64,000 bases of DNA from Salinigranum marinum (GTDB lineage Archaea; Halobacteriota; Halobacteria; Halobacteriales; Haloferacaceae). Below, piece by piece: positions 35,454 to 43,611 of this stretch. The DNA lies in NCBI RefSeq assembly GCF_024228675.1, contig NZ_CP100461.1, positions 2,539,398 through 2,603,397 on the forward strand, in the 5' to 3' direction. Positions within the stretch are counted from its first letter, which is position 1. Each line of letters opens with the position of its first letter. The notes beneath the pieces are model-generated. The model saw only the letters and a program-made list of their open reading frames with translations. It did no database searches and was not told the DNA's origin. Made by a program: the position numbers and the translations under genes.

Positions 35454-36265
35454 CGACGCTCTCGAACCACGTCCCGGACCCGCGGTTGATCACGGCCTAC
35501 GCCGAGCATCGTCGGGGCCCGCTTCACCGCGTCAACCCGTGGACGAAAGTCGGTGTCGTCGGCGCACTCGTCCTCGCGGTGACGGTCGTCGATAGCCTCG
35601 CCGTCCTCGCGGGGGTGTACGCCGCGACGCTCGTGGTCTACGGGATCGCCGGACTTCCGTACGGGCGGCTCGTCTACTGGTACACGCTGCCGTTGCTGTT
35701 CATCGCCTCCGTGGCGGGGCCGCTCGCCTTCCTCGAACCGGGAGTACCCATCGGCGGGTCCCTCACCACCCCGATCGGCGAACTCTCGGTCACGTGGGCG
35801 GGTGCGACGCTGTTCGGCGAGCTGACCTGCCGGTCGCTGACCGTCGTCACGTTCACGCTGGCCGCGACGATGACCACGCGGTACGCCGACATCGCGTACC
35901 TGCTTGGCAGACTTCTCCCTCGACCGATCGACCAGGTTGCCCTCCTCACGTACCGATTCACGTTCGTCATGATCGAAACGCTCGAAGACCTCGTCAAGGG
36001 CGTGCTCGCGCGCGGGGCGAGCCTCTCGGAGTTCTGGGCGAACCGGCGGACGTACGCCCGTATCCTCGGGATGACGCTGCTGACGGCGATCGAACGCTCC
36101 GAACGGCTGGTCAAGTCGATGGAGGCCCGCGGCTACGAGGGCGACATCACGCTGTACGGCGACGTCTCGCGCCCGCCCGCTCGCGAACTCCTCGCTGTCG
36201 TCGCCTGCTACGCGGGCGTCGTCGCCTACGCGCTCGTCGTGGTCTACGAGGTGATCCCGAGATGA
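35450..36265 (+). CDS. cbiQ: ECF transporter transmembrane subunit (CbiQ/NikQ, EcfT)
   Basis: 271 residues from a GTG at 35450, overlapping the preceding gene by 4 bp. The EcfT signature is clear: NPWTKVGVVGALVLAVTV near the N-terminus, multiple membrane helices, and a cytoplasmic coupling region with ARGASLSEF and SMEARGYEG (about residue 225), which corresponds to the Ala-Arg-Gly coupling motif that contacts the ATPase. It links CbiM to CbiO in the metal importer. Confidence 0.85.
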   Translation: MTTLSNHVPDPRLITAYAEHRRGPLHRVNPWTKVGVVGALVLAVTVVDSLAVLAGVYAATLVVYGIAGLPYGRLVYWYTLPLLFIASVAGPLAFLEPGVPIGGSLTTPIGELSVTWAGATLFGELTCRSLTVVTFTLAATMTTRYADIAYLLGRLLPRPIDQVALLTYRFTFVMIETLEDLVKGVLARGASLSEFWANRRTYARILGMTLLTAIERSERLVKSMEARGYEGDITLYGDVSRPPARELLAVVACYAGVVAYALVVVYEVIPR

Positions 36266-37152
36266 GCACCGACCACTCCCGGGAACGAACGCCGCTGATC
36301 GACCTCCGATGTGAGGCTCACACCTACCCCGACGGCACCGTCGGGATGCACGACGTCGACTTTTCAGTACACGCCGACGAGGTCCTCGCTCTCGTCGGTG
36401 GCAACGGCGCCGGGAAGTCGACGCTCTTGGAGCACCTGAACGCGACGCTGGTACCCGACGAGGGCGAACTCGTCGTCGACGGGACGCCCATCACCGAAGA
36501 CAACAAGGCTCACGCTCGCCGGGAGGTCGGCTTCGTCTTCCAGGACGCCGACACTCAGCTGGTCGCCCCCACGGTGCTGGACGACGTGCTGTTCGGCCTC
36601 CAGAACTACGGCGTATCTGGGGAGGAAGCCGAACGGCGGGCACGGGAGGCACTGGCGACTGTCGACGCCGCGCACCTCGAAGACCGGATCCCACACTACC
36701 TCAGCGGCGGCGAAAAACGCCTCGTCGGGCTCGCCGGCGTGCTCGTTTTAGAGCCGAGTGTGATCGTCCTCGACGAACCGCTAGCGGGGCTCGACCCCGA
36801 GCGCTCGCGGCTGGTCGCCGACCGGATCCGGGGGATCCACGAAGCGGGAATCAGCGTGGTGCTGTCGACGCACGACCTCGAGTTCGCCGCCAAGATCGCC
36901 GACCGAGTCTGCGTGATGGCCGACGGCAACGTCGTCGGGAGCGGGACGCCTCGGGAGGTGTTCTACGACGACGCTCTGCTGGAGCGGGCGAACCTCCACC
37001 CGCCAGCTGCAGTCCGCGTGGTCCGGGACGCGGGACTCGATGCGAGTACACGGCCGGTCACGGAAGCCGACCTCGTCTCGCTCCTCTCGGAGGGGGCCGT
37101 CGACCCGGGGACGATTCAGGCCGGTTCCCTCGATAACAGCGGACGGAACTGA
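36262..37152 (+). CDS. cbiO: ECF transporter ATP-binding subunit (CbiO/NikO)
   Basis: 296 residues from the ATG at 36262, overlapping cbiQ by 4 bp. Walker A GGNGAGKSTLLEHLN, Q-loop FQDADTQLVAPTVLDDV (the ECF-specific FQ[DN]xDxQ pattern), signature LSGGEKRLVGLAGVL, Walker B VIVLDEPLAGLDP and the H-loop STHD are all intact. A C-terminal extension of about 50 residues after the core follows NLHPPAAVRVVRDAG. With the three preceding genes it forms a complete nickel/cobalt ECF importer operon. Confidence 0.9.
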   Translation: MSTDHSRERTPLIDLRCEAHTYPDGTVGMHDVDFSVHADEVLALVGGNGAGKSTLLEHLNATLVPDEGELVVDGTPITEDNKAHARREVGFVFQDADTQLVAPTVLDDVLFGLQNYGVSGEEAERRAREALATVDAAHLEDRIPHYLSGGEKRLVGLAGVLVLEPSVIVLDEPLAGLDPERSRLVADRIRGIHEAGISVVLSTHDLEFAAKIADRVCVMADGNVVGSGTPREVFYDDALLERANLHPPAAVRVVRDAGLDASTRPVTEADLVSLLSEGAVDPGTIQAGSLDNSGRN

Positions 37153-37393
37153 GAACCGTCCGTACCTCGCGCCGCTCTCTCGGTCCCCGAGACGGTCACC
37201 CTGCGATACGCGTGGGTGATCGTCGTGGTCGACCCCGCCCACAGGCCTTCGGATTCTGTACGACGTGCCGCGGTTCCGACTCGGAGCCGTCCTCGCGTGG
37301 CCGGTCGTCCCGGACAGCCGGACAGTCCGACGGCCACGCCGTTCGTCGCCTGCCCGCTGGCGCGGTACGAAGTTCACGTGTTGAGTGGTCCGC

Positions 37394-37546
37394 TCAGTGG
37401 TGCTCGTGGATGTGGTCGCGCAGCGAGTCGGTGTCGTCGAACTGTTCGTCGCACTCCGCACACGTGTCGTGGTGGAGCGCGACGTGCTGGGTCACGCCGG
37501 CAGCACTCTGGAACTGTGCATCGCAACTGGAGCAGGTGTACGCCAT
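37394..37546 (-). CDS. 50-residue double C2H2 zinc-finger protein
   Basis: A short gene from the ATG at 37546 to a TGA at 37394. The product begins MAYTCSSCDAQF and has two fingers: Cys5/Cys8 with His21 and His25/26, and Cys29/Cys32 with His45 and His47/49. A TATA-like stretch (rc of gtattaaaa, 37571-37579) lies about 25 bp upstream, fitting a leaderless mRNA. It is convergent with cbiO. Such haloarchaeal microproteins act as small regulators or interaction modules; a role in the metal island is possible but unproven. Confidence 0.75.
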   Translation of the reverse strand: MAYTCSSCDAQFQSAAGVTQHVALHHDTCAECDEQFDDTDSLRDHIHEHH

Positions 37547-37636
37547 TGCAGTATTAACTCAGGAGTGGTAGTATTAAAATCGTTATTAAAAATGAGCATG
37601 TCCGAGTTGCTTCGGAGTATTAATTCGATCGGCCGG

Positions 37637-38019
37637 CTAACTAACGCGAGTCACGCAGGGGGACGAAACGCCAGGTCCCCGTGAAACGGTCGCCCCTTGT
37701 GATTGGAGGGGACGAGCATCTTCGTCGCCTTCGAACGGGTCGTCACCGTAGACCACGTCGCCCGGCACGGCCCAGTACGTCGCCCTGTGTTCGACGAGGT
37801 CGCGTGGCGTGCGTCGGATGACCGCGGTGCTCACGGCACCTTCGTGGAGGTCGGTCTGCTTTGCGATCTCACGGGCTTCGAAGGCGCGTCGTGGTCGGCC
37901 GCGAGGCAGTCGAGTACCACCTCCTGAACCGACAACTCGGAGAATTCCTCGTCTGTCGCGCTCTCGATGGTTTCGCGGTCGATCGACATCGTGACACGGT
38001 CTGTGCCCTCCAGCGGCAT
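37637..38019 (-). pseudogene. Frameshifted winged-helix (MarR-like) gene
   Basis: The first part, from the ATG at 38019, reads MPLEGTDRVTMSIDRETIESATDEEFSELSVQEVVLDCLAAD. The continuation RAFEAREIAKQTDLHEGAVSTA...RDLVEHRATYWAVPGD lies in another frame, joined near 37890-37905. Together they match a common haloarchaeal helix-turn-helix family with a conserved SVDRETIExAxDEEFxELSVQEVVL start. The frameshift and the lack of a conserved C-terminus mark it as decayed. It marks the start of a gene-poor, IS-rich stretch. Confidence 0.65.
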
Positions 38020-38661
38020 CAGTGTAAAATGTGAGTAACGTGACCACTGTACTGCTTCGACGACGAAGGTATTTCGATAGCGATCACCGGTGGGAGCCAG
38101 TCCACACCGTCGTGTTTGATGCAGCGTGGGCTTGAGGCCAAGAGACGACGGTAGGCTGGGATGGACGTTCGCTCGGTACAGGCGAGTTACTACCCGTTGT
38201 TGACCTTCTATCAAAATTTTATACTTGTTTGCTCGTTGCAACGGCTACGATAGTGGGACACTGATCGGAACGAGGATCGACGCGCATCAAAATCTCTCGG
38301 GTCGTTCTCTGTGACGAGAGCCGTCTTTGGTATTCGCCCTCCGTCGGTCTCATCGCGTCCACCAAGCGGCGTGCCGAAGAGGTCAGAAATGCATGAAATA
38401 TTCTGGGTACGGTATAAATGCGTTATACCGTTAAGCTAGAAACCAATGCTGTCACGGATGTTCTATTCGTCTGTATGCCTCAGAGAAACCATGCCGATGA
38501 TCAAGCCAGAGCTACTGAATCGAAATTTTACCCCCCCGCCGGGTCCGACCCGTCGTTCGTAGCCAGTCGGTTGGAGTGGCTCTGGGCGACGCTGTTCAAC
38601 CACGGCATCGAGACAGCGACGTAACTGCGAACGACTGCATTAAAACGGTCGGCTCAGGGGT
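38020..38661. other. Gene-poor region upstream of the ISH3 element
   Basis: About 640 bp with no supported gene. Short frames (for example 38418-38624) lack halophilic composition and conserved motifs. Base composition is lower in GC than the flanks. It is probably remnant DNA of a decayed element. Confidence 0.4.
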
Positions 38662-38666
38662 AGATT

Positions 38667-40065
38667 CAGTACTTCACGAAGCCGGTTAGTTGAGACGTCT
38701 GCTTGCGGAAGGTGTGCTTAGAACCCAGCAAGCAGACAGTAGACTCCATGAGGACCAGATTCTTAACTTCCTCGTCAACACCCTTGACGAGGAAGTTTCG
38801 ATCACTCTCGGTGAGAACGCTCAGATAACGTCGGAAGAGATCTGTGAGGTCCTCGTCGGCGCGTGCGCCGACGGGACCTCAATCTCGACACTTTGTGAGA
38901 ATAGTGCTAACTCCCCTCGTGCCAACGCCGTCCTCTATCATCTTCGGACGAAGTTCGAGCTGGAACAGCTCGAACGAGTCGGAAACACACTCCTCCAGCG
39001 AGATATTCTCGATGCCCTTCCCAAGCAGGTGGAGGTCGTCGCTGACCTCCACCTGCGTCCCTACTACGGTGACGAAGACGGCACAGAGGGCCTCTACCAC
39101 TCGGAAGCCAAGCGTGGAACAACCGCATTCCACGCGTACGCGACGCTGTACGCACGCGTGAAGAACAAACGCTACACGCTGGCGGTGCGCCGTCTTGTCG
39201 ACGGCGACACCGCCAGCAGCGTCCTCGCCGAGTTTCTCGGTATCCTTGACGGCCTTGACCTCGGCGTCAAGGCCGTCTACCTCGATCGAGAATTCTACGA
39301 CAGCAAGTGTCTCACGCTGCTGCAGGCGCACAACCACGCGTACGTCATCCCGATTATCCGGTGGGGTCAGTCGATCAAGCAAGAACTCTCCGAGGGCTGG
39401 AGTCGCGTGATTCACCACGACATGACGGCGAAACTCGACGGTCACAGCTGGACCGTCGAGTTTCCCGTCTACATCGACTGTACCTACCAGAACGGACGAT
39501 ACGACGAACATGGCGTGGCGCGTCACGGCTACGCCGCTGACGCGCCGTTCATCAATTCTCCTCGCGACGCTCGATACCACTACGCGAAACGCTTCGGTAT
39601 CGAGGCCAGCTACCGACTCTCCGAGCAAACGATTGCGACGACTACGACACAGGATCCGGCGGTACGGCTGCTGTACGTCGTAGTGAGTTTGCTGTTACAG
39701 AACGTGTGGCGGTATCTGCACTGGGAGTATGTGGCGACGCCCCGCCGAGGCGGGCGTCGCCTCTGGGAGTGGTCGTATAAGGAGTTCACCAACATGATCC
39801 GACGGGCAGCGTGGACGGCCCTCGCGACGCGTCGGGCCGTCCCCGCAAACCGACCGCCGGACGACCGGTTCGTCCGGTAACGACCGATCGAGTACGCCCC
39901 TGCGGTGAGTGGCAAGGCTGTCGCGTCGGCGGCGGATCGCCGCCGACAGCGACGATCTTCTCTTGATCTTCCGGTGACCCCCTCGTCAAGATCGATAGTG
40001 GAGTCGATTCGACACGGAACTTAAGCTTCAGAGGTGGTTAGCCGAGGAAGTTTCGTGAAGTACTG
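38667..40065 (+). mobile_element. Intact ISH3-family insertion sequence
   Basis: 1399 bp bounded by perfect 14-bp terminal inverted repeats: cagtacttcacgaa at 38667-38680 and its reverse complement at 40052-40065. The flanking 5 bp are identical, agatt at 38662-38666 and at 40066-40070, a target-site duplication. Length, ends and transposase are those of the haloarchaeal ISH3 family. The unmutated duplication and open transposase frame indicate a recent insertion. Confidence 0.95.
38714..39880 (+). CDS. ISH3-family transposase
   Basis: 388 residues from a GTG at 38714 (a TTG at 38690 gives 396). It contains IHEDQ-like LHEDQILNFLVNTLDEEV, LVGACADGTSISTLC, VEVVADLHLRPYYGDEDGTEGLYHSEAKRGTTAFHAYATLY, KAVYLDREFYDSKCL and RFGIEASYRLSEQTIATTTTQDPAVRLLYV. 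These are the DDE-type catalytic blocks of ISH3 (Asp in ADLHLRPYYGDED, Asp in YLDREF, Glu in FGIEASYR). The frame is undisrupted, so the element may be active. Confidence 0.9.
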   Translation: MLRTQQADSRLHEDQILNFLVNTLDEEVSITLGENAQITSEEICEVLVGACADGTSISTLCENSANSPRANAVLYHLRTKFELEQLERVGNTLLQRDILDALPKQVEVVADLHLRPYYGDEDGTEGLYHSEAKRGTTAFHAYATLYARVKNKRYTLAVRRLVDGDTASSVLAEFLGILDGLDLGVKAVYLDREFYDSKCLTLLQAHNHAYVIPIIRWGQSIKQELSEGWSRVIHHDMTAKLDGHSWTVEFPVYIDCTYQNGRYDEHGVARHGYAADAPFINSPRDARYHYAKRFGIEASYRLSEQTIATTTTQDPAVRLLYVVVSLLLQNVWRYLHWEYVATPRRGGRRLWEWSYKEFTNMIRRAAWTALATRRAVPANRPPDDRFVR

Positions 40066-40295
40066 AGATTGTGCTCAGTTCTGATCGGTCTCCGGTCTGA
40101 CCGACACACACGAGAAGCAAGTATTTGAACAGCGTCCCCGTATTCAGAAACCGTGACCAATCGACTCGATTAAGTCACCACACAGCCATCAGTACGACCC
40201 CAGTGGCGAGCACGGCAGTGTAGATTTTCGCCAAGCATCTCAAGAAAAATCAATTGTAAAATTTTGCATGCTGAAAACTATCATACAACAAAATA

Positions 40296-40964
40296 ATGAC
40301 CGATATTAGAGCGGTCGTCAGAGTCGAACATCCCGATATCGTCCTCACGAAGACCGTCCGTCACGACCGAAGTTCGAGAGTCAAGTCGGTGTCAGAGGCA
40401 GGAACTGACCCAACATCGGGAAAGTTTTTCTATCACATAGAGTCGTCTGATTTCTTCCAGTTCGAAGAAGGATTACGGAAAGATAACACCATTAGCGAAT
40501 TCGAACGAGTTATCGAAGCGAGAGACGAGGAGGCGATCTATAGCTTCGAGTACACGGACGAAGCGAAGATCCTCTCACCAGTCATCTCGGCCGCGAACGG
40601 TGTCATACTCAACATGGAGAACGAAGGAAACGCTTGGGTCATAACAGTGTGGATGCCCGAGCGAACGGATCTGGCCCATCTCTGGGACTATGCACAACAG
40701 AATCACATTGATATCGATCTACTGCGCGTGAACGAATACGCTAGTTTAGGCAATACGGACGCCGGGTTAACCGATAGCCAACGAGAAGCGCTCCTCCTCG
40801 CAGTCGAATCAGGGTATTTCGAAGAACCACGGGACGCGACACTCAGCGAGGTCGCCGCTGAGCTGGATATCTCTCAGCCTGCAGCCAGTGGTCTCCTTCG
40901 GCGTGGAATCAAGCGGCTCATCGTATCATCCCTGATGGATGACCGTGAAAAGGCAAACGAATGA
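40296..40964 (+). CDS. HTH-10 (bacterio-opsin activator-like) regulator
   Basis: 222 residues. The N-terminal 150 residues form a divergent sensing domain. The C-terminal HTH-10 domain (about residues 155-215) reads LTDSQREALLLAVESGYFEEPRDATLSEVAAELDISQPAASGLLRRGIKRLIVSSL, the hallmark of Bat-type haloarchaeal regulators. Upstream is an AT-rich promoter region (about 40240-40290). DNA of this gene is AT-richer than the chromosome average, in keeping with the accessory nature of the region. Its target is unknown. Confidence 0.85.
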   Translation: MTDIRAVVRVEHPDIVLTKTVRHDRSSRVKSVSEAGTDPTSGKFFYHIESSDFFQFEEGLRKDNTISEFERVIEARDEEAIYSFEYTDEAKILSPVISAANGVILNMENEGNAWVITVWMPERTDLAHLWDYAQQNHIDIDLLRVNEYASLGNTDAGLTDSQREALLLAVESGYFEEPRDATLSEVAAELDISQPAASGLLRRGIKRLIVSSLMDDREKANE

Positions 40965-41026
40965 GTTCTCACTGTAGGTTCCGGGATACTGTGAGATCGT
41001 ATTTAGCTGTAATTGAGGGCGCTAAG

Positions 41027-41068
41027 CCCCCTTCCTCAGCGAGCGTCGAAGACGCGAGCAGGGAGGGG
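41027..41068 (+). ncRNA. TnpB-type hairpin, copy 2 (possible omega-RNA scaffold)
   Basis: Begins CCCCCCTTCCTCAGCGAGCG and closes GCGAGCAGGGAGGGG, the same layout (C-run, CCTCA, GAGCG, loop, GAGC, AGGGNGGGG) as the hairpin that ends the TnpB remnant at 21886-21934. It lies upstream of a TnpB C-terminal fragment. A left end or the scar of another copy are both possible. Confidence 0.4.
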
Positions 41069-41142
41069 ATACAGCACCCGCACGAGTTGTTTGCACGTTC
41101 TCCGCCACATTTACTACCCACGCGGTCAAGCCGGGTCGTGCG

Positions 41143-41376
41143 ATGCTCACCACGTCTCCGGCGGTGTTCAAGCGCGACAAGAAGCGCGCACCATCGGTTG
41201 TGGCCGAGTATCCATCCGGTAGGAGTGGGACACTCCGAACCACCCGTGAAGGGAAGTCGCCTGCGGAGTCTGGAGCCGCTGTGTCCACGTCGGATGCAAG
41301 CTCTGACACAGACACAGGAAGCCCCACCCTCAACAAGCGAGGGGCGAGTAGCCCCGAGCGCGGTAGGGTGGGGTAG
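41143..41376 (+). pseudogene. C-terminal remnant of an IS1341/IS605-type TnpB
   Basis: Only the last part of the gene is recognisable: SGAAVSTSDASSDTDTGSPTLNKRGASSPERGRVG (end at 41376) resembles the variable C-terminal tail of haloarchaeal OrfB proteins, which end with a DASSVxDAGSPTLKER-like segment. No RuvC motif or zinc finger remains. The stop codon is immediately at the foot of the hairpin 41322-41373, as in intact elements. The assignment uses remembered family tails and is therefore moderate. Confidence 0.5.
41322..41373 (+). ncRNA. TnpB-type 3' hairpin, copy 3 (possible omega-RNA scaffold / right end)
   Basis: CCCCACCCTCAACAAGCG opens and CGGTAGGGTGGGG closes the structure, overlapping the stop codon of the TnpB remnant. 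The closing GTAGGGTGGGG is identical to that of the 21886-21934 hairpin. Confidence 0.5.
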
Positions 41377-41377
41377 T

Positions 41378-41593
41378 TCACTTGCTTTCGTCGGGGTTCC
41401 ACGTACACGCGTTCCCCGTCGTCAGGCTGTTTTCCTCGATGTATGCGGAGAGACACGCATAGTTACAGAAGTACTCGGGTGAGCCGCAGTCGTTGTCACA
41501 GTCACGGACACAGATCGGGTCGTGATCGAAAATATGCGACTTACAGTACGCACACAGTTCGTCTGCGTCGGGGGTTGCGACAGCTGTAGACAT
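41378..41593 (-). CDS. 71-residue cysteine-rich zinc-binding protein
   Basis: From the ATG at 41593: MSTAVATPDADELCAYCKS, then CVRDCDNDCGSPEYFCNYACLSAYIEENSL and a C-terminal TGNACTWNPDE. Nine cysteines, mostly in CxxC/CxxxC pairs, and one His suggest a double zinc site resembling MYM/HIT-type treble-clef fingers. I recall similar small proteins in other haloarchaea, often near mobile elements. It ends 5 bp from the TnpB hairpin on the opposite strand. Function unknown. Confidence 0.65.
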   Translation of the reverse strand: MSTAVATPDADELCAYCKSHIFDHDPICVRDCDNDCGSPEYFCNYACLSAYIEENSLTTGNACTWNPDESK

Positions 41594-41854
41594 ATTTGTA
41601 GTAGAGAGAGTGCCACTGAAAGCGTTTCGTGAGATATGGATTATCTCGCGACCGACTCGCGCCCTGTACTCACCTATGGAAATTCTGCTGGCCGAACAAA
41701 CCACGGCTGGCGTAATAACGATTCGGACCACCTCGACGATTCCGGCGCCGAGTTCGTAAAACTGGCAGACGGTGAGACGATGGCTCGCTGTCCAACGGGC
41801 AGGCGGGGAACGTGAATAGAGAGAGCTGTCGCTCCCGCTGGCTCCGACCGGCCA

Positions 41855-41879
41855 CTGAGGGCCGCCCGGCGGCCCTCAG
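41855..41879. repeat. Perfect 11-bp stem hairpin downstream of the IS110 transposase
   Basis: ctgagggccgc (41855-41865) and its exact complement (41869-41879) with a 3-base loop, just after the transposase stop at 41884 on the minus strand. It may be a transcription-ending or terminal structure of the element. Confidence 0.6.
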
Positions 41880-41883
41880 GTCC

Positions 41884-42882
41884 TCAGCTACTCACGCCGG
41901 GTGGATCGTACGCCTCCTCTCGGTCGAGCATGTAGTACATCGACACGAGTAGTTTCCGTGCCGTTGCGACGATCGCCTTCTTCGAATTCATCCGACTGTT
42001 CAGCCGGTGGAAGAACCGGCTCAGATACTCATCTTTACTGGTGTACACCGCTGTGTACGCACTCTGAACCAGGATCCACCGAACCCGTCCAGAGCCGCGT
42101 TTCGAGATACCTCCCTCGATCCGCGAGTCGCCCGACTCGCGGATCGTCGGGTTCAGTCCCATGTAACTCACGACCTCCTTGTGACTGTCGAACCGATCGA
42201 CTTCTCCAAGCTCCGCGTAAATCAGCAACGCGGAGTAGTAGCTGACACCGGGGATGGTCATCAGCAGCTGGGTCTCGGTCAGAGACCCAGCGCGCTCCTC
42301 AATCGCCGCTTCGAGCTGTGATATTTTCTCGCTCAGCGTCTTGATCACGTCGAGGTACGACTCCAACAACGCGTCCCACGGTGACGGGAGCGAGAGTTCC
42401 CGGAGGAACTCTCGTCCCTTCACGCTCAGTGGCTTCACCTCCCGGGTGATGCCATTGTCGGCGAGCAAGCCGTGGATCTTGTTGGCGAACTTGGTCCGGT
42501 CTTCGATTAGGGTCTGTCGCCCGCGCACGAGTGCGCGGGCTTCCCTGATCTCGTCGGTGGGAACGTAACTCTCCGGAACGGAGTTGAGCCGAAGCAGTCG
42601 CGCGAGTTCTTTGGCATCGACGCGATCAGTCTTCTTGTCCGACTGAGCGATGAGCGTCAGTTTGCCCGGATGAGCGACGGTCACGTCCAAGTACTCCGCG
42701 AGAGTATCGTAGACGTGGTAGTAATTGCTGGTCGCCTCGATCACCGCACGGGAACCAGCGTAGCGTCGAGCGAGGTCGTCGAGGTTCGCGTTCTCGACGC
42801 GAACCTCTTCGACGGGTTCGCCTTCGCTGTCGATTACTGCCACCTGTGCGTACCGCTTGTGTAAGTCGATTCCGAGGTACAT
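41884..42882 (-). CDS. IS110-family transposase
   Basis: 332 residues. The N-terminal DEDD (RuvC-like) domain has MYLGIDLHKRYAQVAVID (Asp6), AVIEATSNYYHVYDTL (Glu) and SDKKTDRVDAKELARLL (two Asp). The C-terminal Transposase_20 domain has LMTIPGVSYYSALLIYAELGEVDRF and VSYMGLNPTIRESGDSRIEGGISKRGSGRVRW, where the conserved Ser required for strand exchange lies. The frame is intact. Recent work showed that IS110 recombinases use a bridge RNA from the element's non-coding ends, so the flanking sequence deserves attention. Confidence 0.9.
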   Translation of the reverse strand: MYLGIDLHKRYAQVAVIDSEGEPVEEVRVENANLDDLARRYAGSRAVIEATSNYYHVYDTLAEYLDVTVAHPGKLTLIAQSDKKTDRVDAKELARLLRLNSVPESYVPTDEIREARALVRGRQTLIEDRTKFANKIHGLLADNGITREVKPLSVKGREFLRELSLPSPWDALLESYLDVIKTLSEKISQLEAAIEERAGSLTETQLLMTIPGVSYYSALLIYAELGEVDRFDSHKEVVSYMGLNPTIRESGDSRIEGGISKRGSGRVRWILVQSAYTAVYTSKDEYLSRFFHRLNSRMNSKKAIVATARKLLVSMYYMLDREEAYDPPGVSS

Positions 42883-43485
42883 GATCTGTTCCTCCGGGAC
42901 ACCGGTGCGTGAATCAGAAACTCACCTATGCGGGCTTTCCCGGATGCCGCGGGGCGCGGCATCCGGGCTGGTGCGCCCATAACTCGGCTTCTTTCGCACT
43001 CGGACCAGTCAGCACCACGTGCTCTGCTGCACGGAATACAGCTCGGTCTCTTGCGTCCCATAGTTGATTCACGCTCCGCTGGGATAGCAGAATTTCCATC
43101 GAGTCAGCACTGTTCGCTCTACTCACCTAACGACGGACAGCAGTGACGACTGTACGTCCGCACATCCTACTCAGCGGTTGATTCAGCGAACACCGTCTAA
43201 TACGAAAGACGAGGGGTGCCAGGTCGATTCTCTCAGGCATCCCCGTGTTGTTTGGACGCGCGAGATAGCCGGAGTTGTTCAGCTCGATACCCTGTTGTCC
43301 CGTGGACGGTTCGGCGAACAGCACACGATAGCCGAACCCACTGATTTCAGTCCAAGTAGCGCCTCACTCGGTTTCAGCCCAGACTCGAACGTTCTCACGG
43401 GCGATCTCTTCGAGACGAGCGACGCGGTGTCTACGTCCAGCCATCCAGAGGAAGCTCTCACAATAACCCTCGTCACGCGATTCGA
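42883..43485. other. Non-coding flank of the IS110 gene
   Basis: About 600 bp without a convincing gene. It contains the 12-bp hairpin, the motif actcaccta at 42921 and 43121 (also at 41669), and one arm of a 14-bp inverted match (43086-43099 against 41676-41689). Some of it is probably part of the element; the true boundaries are not resolved. Confidence 0.4.
42939..42967. repeat. Perfect 12-bp stem hairpin upstream of the IS110 transposase
   Basis: cccggatgccgc (42939-42950), five-base loop, exact complement at 42956-42967. It lies 56 bp before the transposase start, in the non-coding end where IS110 elements encode their bridge RNA. Confidence 0.6.
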
Positions 43486-43507
43486 TGGGCCCTCTGGGGT
43501 TCGAACC
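43486..43507 (-). repeat. Duplicated 3' end of tRNA-Met (att-like)
   Basis: Matches 43612-43633, the 3' end and T-arm of tRNA-Met, at 21 of 22 bases. Such copies arise when an element integrates at a tRNA 3' end. Confidence 0.65.
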
Positions 43508-43611
43508 GATACCAGACGTGCTCACTCACTGCGTTCGCTGCGCGCGACTGGCAGGGTTCGAACTCCAGCGGTGCGGGGTTCGCTTCTCGCGTCCGCTCGC
43601 AGCAGAATTCA

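Noticed and set aside
38418-38624. 68-codon frame upstream of ISH3
   Set aside because: No acidic bias, no motif, no promoter or ribosome-binding site; it lies in a degenerate region.
40180-40260. Short hydrophobic minus-strand peptide ending in AVLATGVVLMAVW
   Set aside because: It looks like the last residues of a lost membrane protein, but no start or longer homology is present, so it is too little to call a pseudogene.
41022-41456. 144-codon minus-strand frame
   Set aside because: It crosses both TnpB-type hairpins and is antisense to the TnpB tail; no family recognised.
42926-43126. Small minus-strand frame containing MEILLSQRSVNQLW
   Set aside because: Its start coincides with one arm of the inverted match around the IS110 gene and the rest crosses the 12-bp hairpin; it is more likely element end sequence than a gene.
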